From NCBI GenBank assembly GCA_013180625.2, contig SNVD02010473.1, positions 4,092,001 through 4,156,000 of the forward strand: a stretch of DNA of 64,000 nucleotides, read 5' to 3'. Origin of the DNA: Boswellia sacra (lineage: Eukaryota; Streptophyta; Magnoliopsida; Sapindales; Burseraceae). The translations under genes and the position numbers were made by a program. Within the stretch, counting starts at the first letter, position 1. Each line of letters starts with the position of its first letter. The notes beneath the pieces were generated by a model. That model saw nothing but the letters and a program-made list of their open reading frames with translations, made no database searches and was not told where the DNA came from. Below are positions 10,895-22,330 of the stretch, piece by piece.

Positions 10895-12052
10895 TATTGT
10901 TTCTTCTTCTCTCTCTCACTTCTCTCTCTAGAAGGGTTTCTTGGGCCAATTGTTTATTGGTGAATAGAATGGGGAAGATGTGGACAGACAAAAAGTCAGT
11001 GGTGCAGGAAATTTACTAGATTCATTAATAATTTAATACACCTAGCTTTCTGAACGTAAATTAAATGCTAGGTACCATTGTCAGCTCATTTGCATCAAGA
11101 CTCCAATACTATATGGATAAGTAGAGCTTTTCATTTAGTTGTATTAATTTAATAGCAGTAATTCAGCTAATGCATCTTTTTTATTTTAAATTAAAAAACA
11201 TATTTTTTTATTCAATTTAATTGCATTTCGATGAATTCCAAAAGCTCTCGTCAGAAAAGAAATAACAAACGTATATATAAACCTCAGATTCAGAATCTTA
11301 AAATTTATTAACCGATCTTTATTTTTTTTAATTTTTATGGCAAATTTTTCTATCTTATGCAAATTAAAAAGATTATATCAATGGGGTTTTTTTGTTATTA
11401 TAATTATTTAGATATCAGCAATCAGTGATAAATATATTAATTTGTAAAGATGTTTTTAGGTCGAGAAATTAATATATATCATCAATCATGCATGCATCGA
11501 ACTCATCAAGATTCTAAAATAAACAAATAAATATATAAGACATCGAACAAGCTGATTTTGGACAACACATAGGACCCATGCACTGAGTCACATGTTTTGG
11601 AATATTAGCGCGAGATTTGGCCTCATTTACCTACCATTAGGAGTTTTAGATGCCCTCTCTTAATTGCGATTGTATAATAAACTATTTTATTATTAACTTA
11701 TTTAGTAGCGTTTAGCATTTAATTTTCTTCAAATTGCAATAATCTTCAGTAATAAATTCATCAAAAGAATGAGAACAATTTCATAACAAGAATCAGATTT
11801 GATCCAATATTGAATTTTTATCAAGATATAATTTTCCGGAGACAATTTTCAACGACAATCTTAAAAATTTTATTTGAAATAATGGCGAAAAACGGTATAA
11901 TCACGATATAGAAAATTGAACTTCCTGCGATAATCATTTGATCATGGCAGAGGACTGGAAATGCAATAACTCAACTACGCTCACAAGAATCGGATCAAAG
12001 AACCAATAAAGCAGCAATGAGCAGTGAGATGAACTGAAGGGCACATATATCG
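10895..12052. other. Spacer between tandem RALF-like genes
   Basis: This AT-rich spacer contains the presumed promoter of the RALF-like gene ending at 10894, with a pyrimidine/purine-rich (AG)n-like leader at about 10898-10930. Beyond that I see no gene or transposon ends. Confidence 0.45.
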
Positions 12053-12397
12053 CTAGCATGCACGGCCACGGTTGTATATGCCACAGTTTTCTGGGACCTT
12101 TGGTTTGTTTGGATCGGGGAGGCAGCTGGCATATGGATTGTTCTGTCCACAACCCACAGCTGGTTTATTAGAATTGCCAGTGTTCCCAGTCACAGCATCA
12201 CCAGGGTTAAGAAGCAATCTGCTACTATGAGAATCCATCAAGAACTCAAAATTATCGTCAGTTTCAGCGATAAGACAGTCATGGATGGAGCCATTGACGC
12301 AGCTGGAAGAAGATGCTCTGCTGAGATTGATAGTGTTGGAGAGCATCAACAGTAGTAGGGTTGCCAGGGATAGACTCTTGATGGAGTTGAATCCCAT
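12053..12397 (-). CDS. RALF-like secreted peptide precursor
   Basis: This intronless 114-residue precursor is a tandem paralogue of the one at 10547. It has a signal peptide (about 1-30, SLSLATLLLLMLSNTINLSR), prodomain motif CVNGSIHDC, the stretch NFEFLMDSHSSRLLL, and a mature region with cysteines spaced C-x8-C-x12-C-x8-C plus PENC. All features needed for a folded two-disulfide RALF appear intact. A canonical RRxL protease site is lacking, so processing may occur elsewhere or not at all. It lies about 3.6 kb beyond the 3' end of the second receptor gene. The role is inferred from the family: an extracellular signal that changes apoplastic pH and growth through a malectin receptor kinase. 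Confidence 0.87.
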   Translation of the reverse strand: MGFNSIKSLSLATLLLLMLSNTINLSRASSSSCVNGSIHDCLIAETDDNFEFLMDSHSSRLLLNPGDAVTGNTGNSNKPAVGCGQNNPYASCLPDPNKPKVPENCGIYNRGRAC

Positions 12398-12468
12398 TAT
12401 TGTTTCTTTTTCCCACTCTCTCGCTCTCTATTACTCAACAGCTCGGCAGATTCTAGTACCTTATACGT

Positions 12469-12476
12469 ATCTTATA
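12469..12476 (-). promoter_or_regulatory. Candidate TATA box of the RALF-like gene at 12053
   Basis: The minus strand reads TATAAGAT about 75 bases upstream of the start codon, a plausible distance for a TATA box with a short leader. A second, weaker TATAAGG lies just downstream on that strand. There is no experimental support. Confidence 0.4.
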
Positions 12477-13420
12477 AGAGGCCAGGGTTGAACAGAATGG
12501 TTAGTTGAAATGATAATACAAATGATGATGACTAGTGATAAAGAACTTTATAAACTATTTAGTTAGGCGCATTATGCATTACTTAAACTCCCTAGCTCTA
12601 AGTACTTATGCTAGATGCTGTGGTTCAATTGTGACGGCAGGTGCTCATCAACCTTTACCTACCGTCAGTTTAGTAGACTTTTCAGAGTTATATATCGTAT
12701 GTAATGGGAAAATTGTAACACAACCGGAGAGTAATCACCTCCAATTAATCCATCTCATATTCACTCTAAAGAAGGAGAATTAATCAGACCTTGCTTCACT
12801 AACAGCCGTCAAACTTGAAGATTTGTTATGGGACAGCTGAATTGCAAGAAACCATAATTTTCTTGTTAACAGAAGCAAACAAAATTATGGTTTGAGTGAA
12901 GAAATTATATGCCTTAAATTTTACTCTGTACACTTTAGACAAAAATAAATGATTATTATAAATCTTCCAAAAAATAATTTATTAATTATAATAATTTAAA
13001 TACAAGACAGAGAATATGACTCATTCATATCAGTTAAGCAAAATAAGAGGATGGGTCTAACAATAAATTCTAGAGTTTGACAAATAACACTTAATATACT
13101 CCATATAAAATTAATAAATACTATTTTTTTAAAAAAGTTATCTCATATGTAGGGATGGCAAAAGTCCGGTGCGGGTGCGGGTTTGGCCATTCCGCACCCG
13201 GACCGGACTAAAAAAAATTTCCCCGGACCCCGGAAAATCTCCGGATTTTTCCGGGTTTTTCCGGGTGCGGGTATTTGCGGGTGCTGAGATTATGCACCCG
13301 CACCCGGAAAAAAAATCCGGATTATCCCCGGTTTTATTTTTTTTTTATTTTTCTGCACTTTTGATAAAGTAAAATAATGCAATGTTGCATAACTTAAACA
13401 AAGGACGCGGCTAGCACTGC

Positions 13421-13465
13421 TGGCGAAGGGGGTGAAATGAGTTTTGATGGCCAAGGTTCAAATCC
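13421..13465 (+). other. tRNA-like A-box/B-box module inside the hAT-like element
   Basis: TGGCGAAGGGGG at 13421 resembles the Pol III A box (TRGCNNAGYNGG), and GGTTCAAATCC at 13455-13465 matches the B-box consensus GGTTCRANYCC exactly. The spacing of 22 bases is shorter than in most tRNAs. No intact cloverleaf is evident, so this is a tRNA-derived or SINE-like fragment, not a tRNA gene. Confidence 0.5.
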
Positions 13466-13555
13466 CAGCCCCTCAATGTTCTATTTTTAATTAAATATAT
13501 AAAAGAAAATTGATATTATAAAATTGTATGCAAAGAATGGCGTACAAAAGGTGAG

Positions 13556-13609
13556 TTGCCTGGTGGTTTACCACCAAAAGTTCAAATGGTAGGTCACGGG
13601 TTCAAGCCT
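13556..13609 (+). other. Second tRNA-like module inside the hAT-like element
   Basis: TTGCCTGGTGG at 13556 resembles an A box, and GGTTCAAGCCT at 13599-13609 is close to the B-box consensus. The 32-base spacing is tRNA-like. TGGTGG/CCACCA in between could pair as a short hairpin. It is probably a decayed tRNA-related sequence. Confidence 0.45.
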
Positions 13610-14395
13610 CCTCCTATGCATTTTGTAGTACAAAATTTAAATAAATAATTGGGCTATGCGGGTGCGGGCCGGAGACCGGGTTTCCTCAGCAATCCGGCCC
13701 CCGGAGTGCACCCGGGCCTCGCTGCCTTTAGCAGCCCGCAGCCGGGCCTGATCCCCGTAAATCCGGGGTTTTCCCCGGCCGGGCCATGCGGGTAAACTCC
13801 GGGTACCCGGCCCAGCCGGGGAAAACTGCCATCCCTACTCATATGATATTATTAGCATTTCACTTATCACAAGTTTTCATGATTTTGTCCTCCATTTAAT
13901 GAGTGCTACAATTATTTGACATAGATTTAGGATAATATTTTTTATTACAATTTTTTCTCTTGGAATGAAATTGTTGTTTAGGAGTAGCATTATAATTAAT
14001 TGGTTCATATATAACAAACCTTATAAAATTTTCTTAATGACCCGTAGCCTATTTTCTAACGGCCCAGTCGATTGAATCATCAAGCTAATTGAAAATTTTA
14101 ACACATCTAGCTAATGGCTGGCAATGCACTTTACATGAGAGGAATGATCGTAGTGGCTCTACTTTCCATTTGGAAAATTTATGTTAGATTTTGGATGATA
14201 CTTAACTGTTTACGCAGTGATGATGAGCTACATATGATAAAAATTCCAAATTTATTATTTTTGGATTTATGATCATGTCCATCACTTGTTCTACATATTT
14301 CTGTCGCTGGACTGATAATAAATTTGGGGCTCCTAGCGTTGAATGACTTGAGTGCTAAATTTGAATCGGAGATATCGAGAGGTAATTGACGTGTC

Positions 14396-15745
14396 CAATC
14401 ACATTGGAAATAAGGTTGATATAATTAGTTTCTAGTCTAATCATGTTACCATTGAGACTTGTAACCATTGATTTAGATCATATGAAGTATATGAAGCCTT
14501 ACAATATACCTTTCCTTATTAGGTTCCGGAGAAATTCCAGAGCTAGCTTTTGACTGAAATGCAAACTGGAGGCCGATTTACAAAAGATTAACGGAAAGAG
14601 ATCAAGTCATGCTCACTTAAAAACACGACAAAGAAAACTATTTGTTAAAGAATTTTGCAGATCGGCCCAGTCTTGCTTCAAGCCACAGATTGGCCCAAAA
14701 GTCCTATCAATATTCCGGCAACATGTGTGTGTGTGTGTGTTTATTTTTTTCTTTTCCTTTTTTGAACCTCTCTTAGAGGATCTGGTACAAGTAGAGTATT
14801 ATTTTACATGTATAATTTAGTGACAGTCTCTAATCAAACTATTTGGAATTTAATTTGAATTCAAACCCATCCTTACCTTGTTCATCTTGTTCACTCTATG
14901 CTAATATTAAGTCTCGGATGTTAAAAAAAAAAAAGTATAATAAAGGTGCAAACTGCAAGAATGGCGATATAGGTGATATTAAGTTTTCTTAAATAATAAG
15001 AAATTTATAAGACAAACCTTAATTTAGATAGCAATCCTATATACAATACAAAATGATGTAGTATATCATTAATTTATTGTCACATTATTTATCAATATGT
15101 ATTTATTTTTTTTATATTTACCTTATAACTACTTACTTGATGACACATGCATCATTTTGTATAATAAAATATTATATATATACTTTGTATTTGTTGTATT
15201 ATTTTATTTTAAATACCTCTTATTAATTTGTTATAAAATTTAAGAAAAGAAGTCTAATATATATTTTGTTGACGTTCCTAATTACAGAAAAATTATTCGA
15301 AGAAGCATACAAAATTTGGAAAAATCTTACGTAATTTATATGCACAAAATTATCATAAATAATTATTCTTGAGAGAAAATTGAAGGCAAATTAGAGAACA
15401 ATCCCTAACTTAATTGAGATGACATATAATACAAAATTTTACGTACAAAATGATGTGGTATATATTTATTTATTGTCGCATTATTTATCAACATTTAACA
15501 TTTATTGATTTAACTTTTTTACATTTACTTTACAACTTAATTGATTACAAATGATTTTGTGTACAAATTTTATAAATAAATTTGTATGTCTAGTACTATC
15601 TTATGTTTATTTAGTTATTATCAATTTTAAGAAAAGCAAGTCTAAAATATATTTAATTAACTGTCATAATTATTGAAAAATTATACAAACAAGTAGACAA
15701 ATTTCAACCAAGTCTTACATGATTGCTATATGCAAAACTACCGTA
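14396..15745. other. Intergenic DNA, no gene seen
   Basis: This AT-rich stretch carries a short GT microsatellite at about 14723-14742. A segment at 15360-15440 partly repeats the receptor 3' flank that starts at 15746 (shared GAGAGAAAATTGAAGGCAAA-like text), which hints at a local tandem duplication. No coding signal is seen. Confidence 0.4.
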
Positions 15746-16019
15746 AATGATTCTTCCCAAGAGAAAAATGAAGGCAAATTAGAGAAACAAGCCCCAGCTT
15801 GATCAAGATAACATTCAACCAGTCTAGCTAGACTCAAGTCTATCAAGTAAGTGGTGAGACCAATTCTCTCTTTCGAATGGGATCTGTCATCGAGATACCA
15901 CCTGCCAGCCATCACGCCCACGATCAAATTTTTAATCTTAACAATAAATTTAGAAGCTATTAGAACAAGTGATAAAAACAGACGGTTACGTACAATGCTG
16001 AAATTCAAAGCTATCTTTC
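15746..16019 (-). repeat. Receptor 3' flank, duplicate of 2620-2889
   Basis: The sequence after the second receptor's stop codon matches the first receptor's 3' flank over about 270 bases with scattered differences. It probably represents the 3' UTR. Confidence 0.7.
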
Positions 16020-18779
16020 TCATCGCCCTTGTGGTTTCATGCTCTCAGAGAATATAGCTCGATGCATGGTTCTGCTATTAGAACTTCTAGTAGAGAAACT
16101 GTGATCATCACCAGTTGTTGTGGTCACTGTACTAATGGATGACCTTGATCCCAGCACATGGTCACCAATACTACTGAACAAGACACCGCTATCAATATCA
16201 AATGCATCGTCAAAGTTCCTTAGAGGTGTCTCTTCATCATCAACAAGATGCTCCTTCTTGCAATGATATTCATCGTGACCAGGCTCGTCATCATTCTCCT
16301 CCGCGTTTTCCTGTAGCTGTAACGCAAACTCAAGAGCCCACACCACATCACTCATCGACGGCCTTTTTGTTCCATTATCATTCAAGCAGCTCATTGCTAT
16401 CTCAACAAATTTCTTCAAGCACTCGGGCGCTATCTTACCTTTCAAAATCGGATCAACAATTTGATCAACTGTTGCATTTTTATAACATTGTTGTGCCCAG
16501 AAAGCCAAACTCACTTGCTTCTTATCCACCGTCCGAAGTATAGGTGGTCTAGCACACAATACTTCAAACAAAACAACACCAAACGAGTATACGTCAGACT
16601 TCTCTGTGAGCTGCTGAAGTCGATAATACTCGGGATCTAAGTATCCAAGACTGCCCTTCACCACTGTACTGACATGAGTTTGGGACACTGTAGTAGGTCC
16701 CATTTTGGACAATCCGAAATCAGAAACCTTGGCCACCCATTTGTCATCCAACAAAATGTTTGTGGTCTTTACATCACGATGAATGATACCGTGCTTGGCG
16801 TCCGAATGAAGATAATGAAGCCCACGTGCTGCACCAATGCAAATCTCGAGCCTCTGATTCCACGCAAGGGGAGGATTATCGCTATTATAGAGATGATCTC
16901 GCAGGGTGCCATGACCCATGTAATCGTACACGAGAATCATCTCGCCGTAATCGTTGCAATAACCAATTAGAGAGACTAAATGAAGGTGTCGAAGTTGGGA
17001 GAGCATGTCGATCTCAGTGTTGAATTCCAGGGCCCCCTGTTGTGACCCTGGATTTAGCCTTTTGATCGCAACAGGATTGACCCCACTATTAATGTACCCT
17101 TTGTACACATTACCAAACCCTCCAACGCCAATAATGAAAACATCATCGAAGTCGTTGGTAGCCGCTTTGATCTCCGATAGTGAAAAGTGGGTACAAAGAT
17201 CAGATGGTAGAGATGAGCCATGGGACTTGCTTGACTTGGACGTTGCAGAAAAAGAAAATTGGCCCCAGAATGAAGCCCTTGTGCTTGAAACTGATTCCTT
17301 CACTTTCCTTGCTCGCCGTAAAATAAACAAAAGTAAGAGAGAAAATACAGCAAAGCTGGATGCGACAGCAGCAACGATGCCGATTATAGTCGTAAACTTA
17401 ATTTTTCTTTTTGTTGACTGTGTATGTGGCTGCGGAACCAAAGATGGGGTGATGAAGGGGTCAGGGTTAGGTCCAGATAGATTTCCATTATTGTCCACTT
17501 TGAAGATTTCTAGACCGTTCAAGATTGCATCAGAATATCTTGTCGTCCATTCAGGCGCTGTGTGCATGGCAACTGACAGATTCTGCTTCTTTTCATTTCC
17601 TTTTCGTCCCATCATCACAGTGTAATTTGTAAATATGGGAAAACCACGTCCACCGCTCCAAGAAATTATGTCTGCATGAGTCTCCGCAGTTAGATTAGCT
17701 ATGTCGATCTCGAATACTCTGTCATTCGGTTCTCTTACCTCTATCTGAAACTCGCAAAAATGAAGCCTAACAAAATACTTAAACCCGGAATCAACTGGAA
17801 ACTCCCAAGTGAGACTATAATTCTCATTGATTTTATTGTCTAGACCCATCGACATGGCTGTTTTATAGACTCCAGCCGGAGCAGTGTAATGACCTATGGC
17901 GCTCCAATTGAGATCAATTGTAAGGTTAACGGGAACAGCACCTGGTCTAGCATCTGTCAAGTAGTCCATGTAGTCACCGGTCCAGGTTCGATACATGCCA
18001 GTGTCATCTTGAGGTGAGATTTGACTCCCACCGACATTTATTCGATATACCGTCTCAAGGGCATTGCTGTTTTGAATATAGTCGGGAATCACCTGGCCAA
18101 CAAATTTGACTGCTGGCCCAGCGGCTGGCGTGTAGTAAAGATCTTGGGGCATGGAAACTATTTCAATTCCGTTGATAAAAGCATATGCATTTCGGTAGTC
18201 TGGACTTGGAGTGAAGGTTATGTTTAAACTCCCACCTTCTTCGACATTAATGCAGAATTCTTTGAAAAAGGTGTCCTGACCCAGAGCACCAGCCATAAGT
18301 GAAGCACTAAAGTTGTTTAGAAGGGTAAAAGAACCGGCGGTAACAGAGAAGAAAGCTTTAGAGCTGTCAAAGTTCGGATACGAGGTTGGATAGAAATACA
18401 AGCGGATGAACTTTGGACCGGCCGTGACATTGAATATGTAGGTGAATCGCGAATAAGAGAGTCGTGCCTTCAAGTAGAATTTCTCGGAGATGCTAATCGC
18501 TTGTTGGGGCAGAGCAGAGATACTTGAAGCGTTGTTTTGAGGTTCAAATGATGGGAGGAAGTACGGAGAGTCGATATCTCCTATCCATCTCTGGCCAGGA
18601 TGTTGAGAGTCCAGACTGCCAGATGAGCCACAGGCAAGAAGTATGTTTTCTGTTGGAGTGTATAGAGACGGTGAGTCAGCGGAAACGACGAAGGCAAGGG
18701 TCTGCAAGAAGAAGAGGTTGAAAATGGTAAGAATTGGTGGGATTTTCGCCTGGAGATAGTTGCTACAACTCCTCTCCAT
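16020..18779 (-). CDS. CrRLK1L (FERONIA-like) malectin receptor kinase
   Basis: This intronless gene encodes 919 residues from the Met at 18779. That start is preferred because MERSCSNYLQAKIPP aligns with the MENTSSKHFHAKIRP start of the paralogue at 2890; an in-frame Met at 18809 would add ten residues. Using the 18809 numbering, it has a signal peptide (to about 45), a malectin-like ectodomain (about 53-440) with many N-glycosylation sites, a transmembrane helix (about 474-498) and a kinase domain (about 550-830) with Lys583, HRD Asp679 and DFG Asp697 intact. The kinase is nearly identical to the paralogue, while the ectodomain and juxtamembrane linker differ much more. The family works at the plasma membrane in RALF sensing. 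RALF-like genes lie 3.6 and 5.1 kb away. Confidence 0.95.
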   Translation of the reverse strand: MERSCSNYLQAKIPPILTIFNLFFLQTLAFVVSADSPSLYTPTENILLACGSSGSLDSQHPGQRWIGDIDSPYFLPSFEPQNNASSISALPQQAISISEKFYLKARLSYSRFTYIFNVTAGPKFIRLYFYPTSYPNFDSSKAFFSVTAGSFTLLNNFSASLMAGALGQDTFFKEFCINVEEGGSLNITFTPSPDYRNAYAFINGIEIVSMPQDLYYTPAAGPAVKFVGQVIPDYIQNSNALETVYRINVGGSQISPQDDTGMYRTWTGDYMDYLTDARPGAVPVNLTIDLNWSAIGHYTAPAGVYKTAMSMGLDNKINENYSLTWEFPVDSGFKYFVRLHFCEFQIEVREPNDRVFEIDIANLTAETHADIISWSGGRGFPIFTNYTVMMGRKGNEKKQNLSVAMHTAPEWTTRYSDAILNGLEIFKVDNNGNLSGPNPDPFITPSLVPQPHTQSTKRKIKFTTIIGIVAAVASSFAVFSLLLLFILRRARKVKESVSSTRASFWGQFSFSATSKSSKSHGSSLPSDLCTHFSLSEIKAATNDFDDVFIIGVGGFGNVYKGYINSGVNPVAIKRLNPGSQQGALEFNTEIDMLSQLRHLHLVSLIGYCNDYGEMILVYDYMGHGTLRDHLYNSDNPPLAWNQRLEICIGAARGLHYLHSDAKHGIIHRDVKTTNILLDDKWVAKVSDFGLSKMGPTTVSQTHVSTVVKGSLGYLDPEYYRLQQLTEKSDVYSFGVVLFEVLCARPPILRTVDKKQVSLAFWAQQCYKNATVDQIVDPILKGKIAPECLKKFVEIAMSCLNDNGTKRPSMSDVVWALEFALQLQENAEENDDEPGHDEYHCKKEHLVDDEETPLRNFDDAFDIDSGVLFSSIGDHVLGSRSSISTVTTTTGDDHSFSTRSSNSRTMHRAIFSESMKPQGR

Positions 18780-21700
18780 TGTCCACTGTATGTGTTCCCT
18801 GAAGTTCAAAAATCTACAGCTTCTACAGATTACGTAAAAGCGATAAGAGTGTCGCTTCAGGCACAGAGGACGCGTGAAAAAGGAGCATCAAAGACCTCTA
18901 AGAGTCAATTGATGCAGATACTATACAGAAACACGGAGAAGTTCTTAGTCTTTTGCATGAGTGCCCGTAAACCAATCATTCAAAGTCATCACAATGACCT
19001 TTTCTTTTCAAGTTATTAATGATCTAAGATGAATTTGGTCAAAAAGTTATTTGTCAAAATACCTACAATCTAGGGCAAATCCGCCCTAAGGCATTATCTT
19101 TTTTTAATAAAAAAGAAAAAGAAAAAAGAAAAAGAAAAATTATGTCTTACATGGTTTCACATACCGAAACACATCAATCAGAGAAAGAAAGTCTTACGTG
19201 AGACAAATTTTTTATCAATCTAAACAACTTTTATTTCTTCAATAATTCTCTACACAAAGAGTTATCAATTTTTTGAATAAAAAAATTATATGTGTATGTT
19301 ATATCTTAATGCATGGTCACCTAATATTGATTCTATATGTCCATGTTCAAGTCAACAAGTATCATATGTTCGCCAAATTAATTAACTATCGTAAATAAGT
19401 TATGTTTGAACAGGCACCATCTTAAACACATATATTGCCTTAGAATAAATAAAAGAAAAAAAATGCAATGTTGATCTTTTAAAATTTTTTTGGGTTCATT
19501 AAGATGTGACAATTTTTATTAACTGTTTAATCATTTATCAAATTGTTATTGAAAGTTCTACATTTGTTTATCTTCCTGCAGTTGATACCAAATGATTTTA
19601 CACCCAACTGCTATGAATTTGTTAAAAGTTGATTACTTAGGAATATCATATGTTAATTTGGGTTTGTTTCCATCATTTAAAATTTGTTTTAACCGTTTCC
19701 TTCTCCAATTTAATTATTTCAAGACAACGACAATTCGCTAGGTACACAATTAATTTCTATGACTCTTCCTGACCCAAAACAACCAAAAAATATCTCGTTC
19801 CATCAGCCTTACTTTTGACGTGCGTAAGAGGACAATAATTATTTTTTGCCACCTTTATTTGACAAGGAACCATCTCAAACCCCTTCTGAAGATACATTTT
19901 AAATCCAAATATAGTTTTCATTGAGTTGTTTCGTGATCACCACCATATGTACATAAACTCAAATTAAATCTTATAACTTAAAAACAAAAAGAGTGAAAAT
20001 TGTAAGAGTCCTTTTTAATATTGCACAGACAGTTCTTATAAACAATAACAATAATAATATTCCGGTTTAAAAACTATTTATATTTATATATTTATTACTT
20101 AAAAGTTATTTTTGTAAAGAGTTATTACTTTCAGAAAGCTACATAAAATATAAGATTTATTTGTTACTTTTAGTCTTGCATATGATATTGCCCCTTTCCC
20201 CGTGATCCAAGGTGGAACTCACTTTTCAATTTGGTTGTGAATGCTTTCTATGACATACATTAATTTTGCAACGCGGTATCAAGTAAAACCAATCCATTTT
20301 CCTTTCTGCCATTTGGATTATGTTGGTAAATGATTGGAAATCTAATGTCTAAATTTATGTAGACAAATTTATCTCAAAAGATCTCAAATAGATATACATA
20401 TACTTGGTGGCAAATTAAATCTAGCACCAATTCAATTGCTGACTCGAAAGGCAGTCAATAAGAAGTCCAATTCTTCCATAACAAAACATATATGGACTAG
20501 GATTTTTTGAATTAAATGCTTGTGATAATATCTATATACTATTTTAAAATCATCTATATATCTAATCAAACCGTGAAGAATATAGTTAAACATGAGATTT
20601 GAGTTATTTGAAAAAAAAAAACTTTTAAACCTAATTTAATGTCCAATAAGAAGCTAAGCATTAGTTATACAATTATTTTTTGCATGAGATTTCGTATTCT
20701 TCTCATATTATGCTCCGTAGCTTTGGTTCTTCGGCTGTTTAGTACTTCACTTCAACAATTCCAACATACTCGAGGCCAAGTGAACTCATGAGGTGGAGGG
20801 GTTAAGAAACGGATCAATAAGAAAAAAGTTGGAGAGAAGAAGAAAAAGTAATGTGATGGTTAGGGTTATTAGTTTCCTTATAACTTAGGATAATTAGTTT
20901 AATAATATTTTAGTTAGTGTAACTTTATTGAGGGAAAAAAAGCCAATTAATATTCTGTATGTTTTCTCTTGGGAATAAATATTTATCATGGATTCAATCG
21001 ACAATTCTTTTAGTAAAAATCCTTGTTCATTGTGTTAGATATAGGAATATTTATCTTATGTTTCTAAGTATTATTTTTGCTTCTACTATCCCACTTCCTC
21101 AATCTAGGTGGTCTTTTTCTCACTTTTTTTGTTTTTGATTTCACAATTGTTGACATATATTGACATTCAAAATTGTCTGATCACTCTATTTATCATCAAA
21201 CAATTCCACTCATCCAAGCTTGTACTTGGATAATTAAACACAAAGACACCTCTTTAATTCAATGGCTTTGGCTAGTGAAACAACTGGATATAATAAGCAA
21301 TGGCTATGGCTAGTGATGTTTGAAGAAGCTGCGCAAGGTCAGGGAAGGGTAATCTTGGCCATTAAAAAGGGTGTGGACTGTGCAAGGGTATTTTTGGTAT
21401 TACTCAGGGTATACAAAGCAATAACCTTTTTTTTTTTTTTTTTTTAATTCTGAGTGTTTTTCTAGGTGCAAATAGCCATGTCCTTATCTAAATCGGAAAA
21501 ACAATACAATAATAACAAGTTTCTATTTTTGCATTAACTTCTTATATTATTACGTGGTACTTCAATTACTTCTTACACATAGAGCTCTTCAAGAAGTTTT
21601 CTTCCTCATAATCTATGCTTTAATTACTTTAAATTGATGGAAAATTTATTTTAAAATTGCATTAATTTAAGCAGAATTAAATTAGAAGAGCAGAAAATTA

Positions 21701-22117
21701 AAAAATTAAATTATTATAGACTTATATAGGAACTAAGATTTACTCCATTAGTTTGATTAAAATTAAAAAATTACTGTTGCGAACTCATCAATCATCGTAA
21801 TCATTAGATTTTATGAATCAATAACTATAAATTTGTGTCTAGCTCTGTGTCAACAAATTTGTGTCGAAATCTCCATTCACATACACACATACATATATAT
21901 AGAGAGAGAGACACACACACACGCTTACACTATAATAAGCTAATTTATACAAAAAAAATATTCCCTTTAACACGACGACAAAACCTTTTGTTAGGTTCGC
22001 AAGGTCTAAAAATCAATTATAATATGAATTAAACAATATTTGTTTAAAGCAAAAAAAAAAAAAAAACCAATAATCGCGTTCAATCTTTTGATCACCGTAG
22101 AAAATCGAGAGCATCAG
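18780..22117. other. Intergenic DNA, no gene seen
   Basis: The first 200 bases are the receptor's 5' flank and weakly resemble the 5' flank of the first receptor (the AGTTCTTAGTCTTTTGCAT region). The rest is AT-rich. The small frame at 21262-21447 ends in a poly-T run and has no motif. Confidence 0.45.
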
Positions 22118-22330
22118 CCGAATCAAGAAGCAATCTGCTACAATAAGAATCCCTCAAGAACTCAAAATGTTGAGAGTTGTCATGAGACAGTCATGCAAAA
22201 TGCAAGGAGCCATTGCAGTTAAAAGTGGTTCTAGTGAGATAAATGATAGTGTTTAATAGTATCACAAGTGCACGGTTGCAGGTTGCTAGACATATAATCC
22301 CCGTGATCAAATTGACTTCCATTGTTTCTT
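22118..22330 (-). pseudogene. Decayed RALF-like gene fragment
   Basis: This stretch aligns with the 5' two-thirds of the RALF-like genes at 10547 and 12053. Shared text includes AAGCAATCTGCTAC, CATCAAGAACTCAAAAT-like sequence, GAGACAGTCATG, GGAGCCATTG and the AAATTGACTTCCATTGTTTC start region. Small deletions break the frame, the GSIHDC prodomain segment is damaged, and the cysteine-rich mature part is not found beyond about 22118. The position, between the second receptor and the RALF gene at 23176, fits a formerly larger peptide array. Confidence 0.8.

Larger units (their letters stand above)
13150..13837. mobile_element. Non-autonomous hAT-like transposon with perfect TSD
   Basis: The element begins TAGGGATGGCA and ends TGCCATCCCTA, an 11-base perfect terminal inverted repeat. 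It is flanked by the perfect 8-bp duplication CTCATATG (13142-13149 and 13838-13845). Both are hAT superfamily hallmarks. Its subterminal regions are strikingly GC-rich, full of CCGG and CCCGGG, in an otherwise AT-rich region. It encodes no transposase. Two tRNA-like modules lie in its AT-rich middle. It shares terminal sequence and architecture with the element at 35981. Confidence 0.9.
12990..14395. repeat. Cluster spacer, duplicated at 23880-24495
   Basis: By-eye alignment shows that 13000-13130 matches 23880-24000 and that 14020-14390 matches 24070-24495, in the same orientation. Shared blocks include TAGCCTATTTTCTAACGGCC versus TAGGCTATTTTTCACCGCTC, and the TCCATTTGGAAA and GATGATGAG segments. 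The hAT-like element at 13150-13837 interrupts only this copy, so it inserted after the duplication. It could be a relic of an ancestral gene or simply duplicated spacer; no open frame is shared. Confidence 0.65.

Noticed and set aside
17005..17625. 206-codon frame opposite the second receptor gene
   Set aside because: Antisense shadow of the kinase and linker coding sequence; the matching frame is not kept in the paralogue.
18780..18809. Upstream Met giving ten extra residues to the second receptor
   Set aside because: The paralogue's N-terminus aligns with the internal Met at 18779, and the extra residues are polar and would precede the signal peptide.
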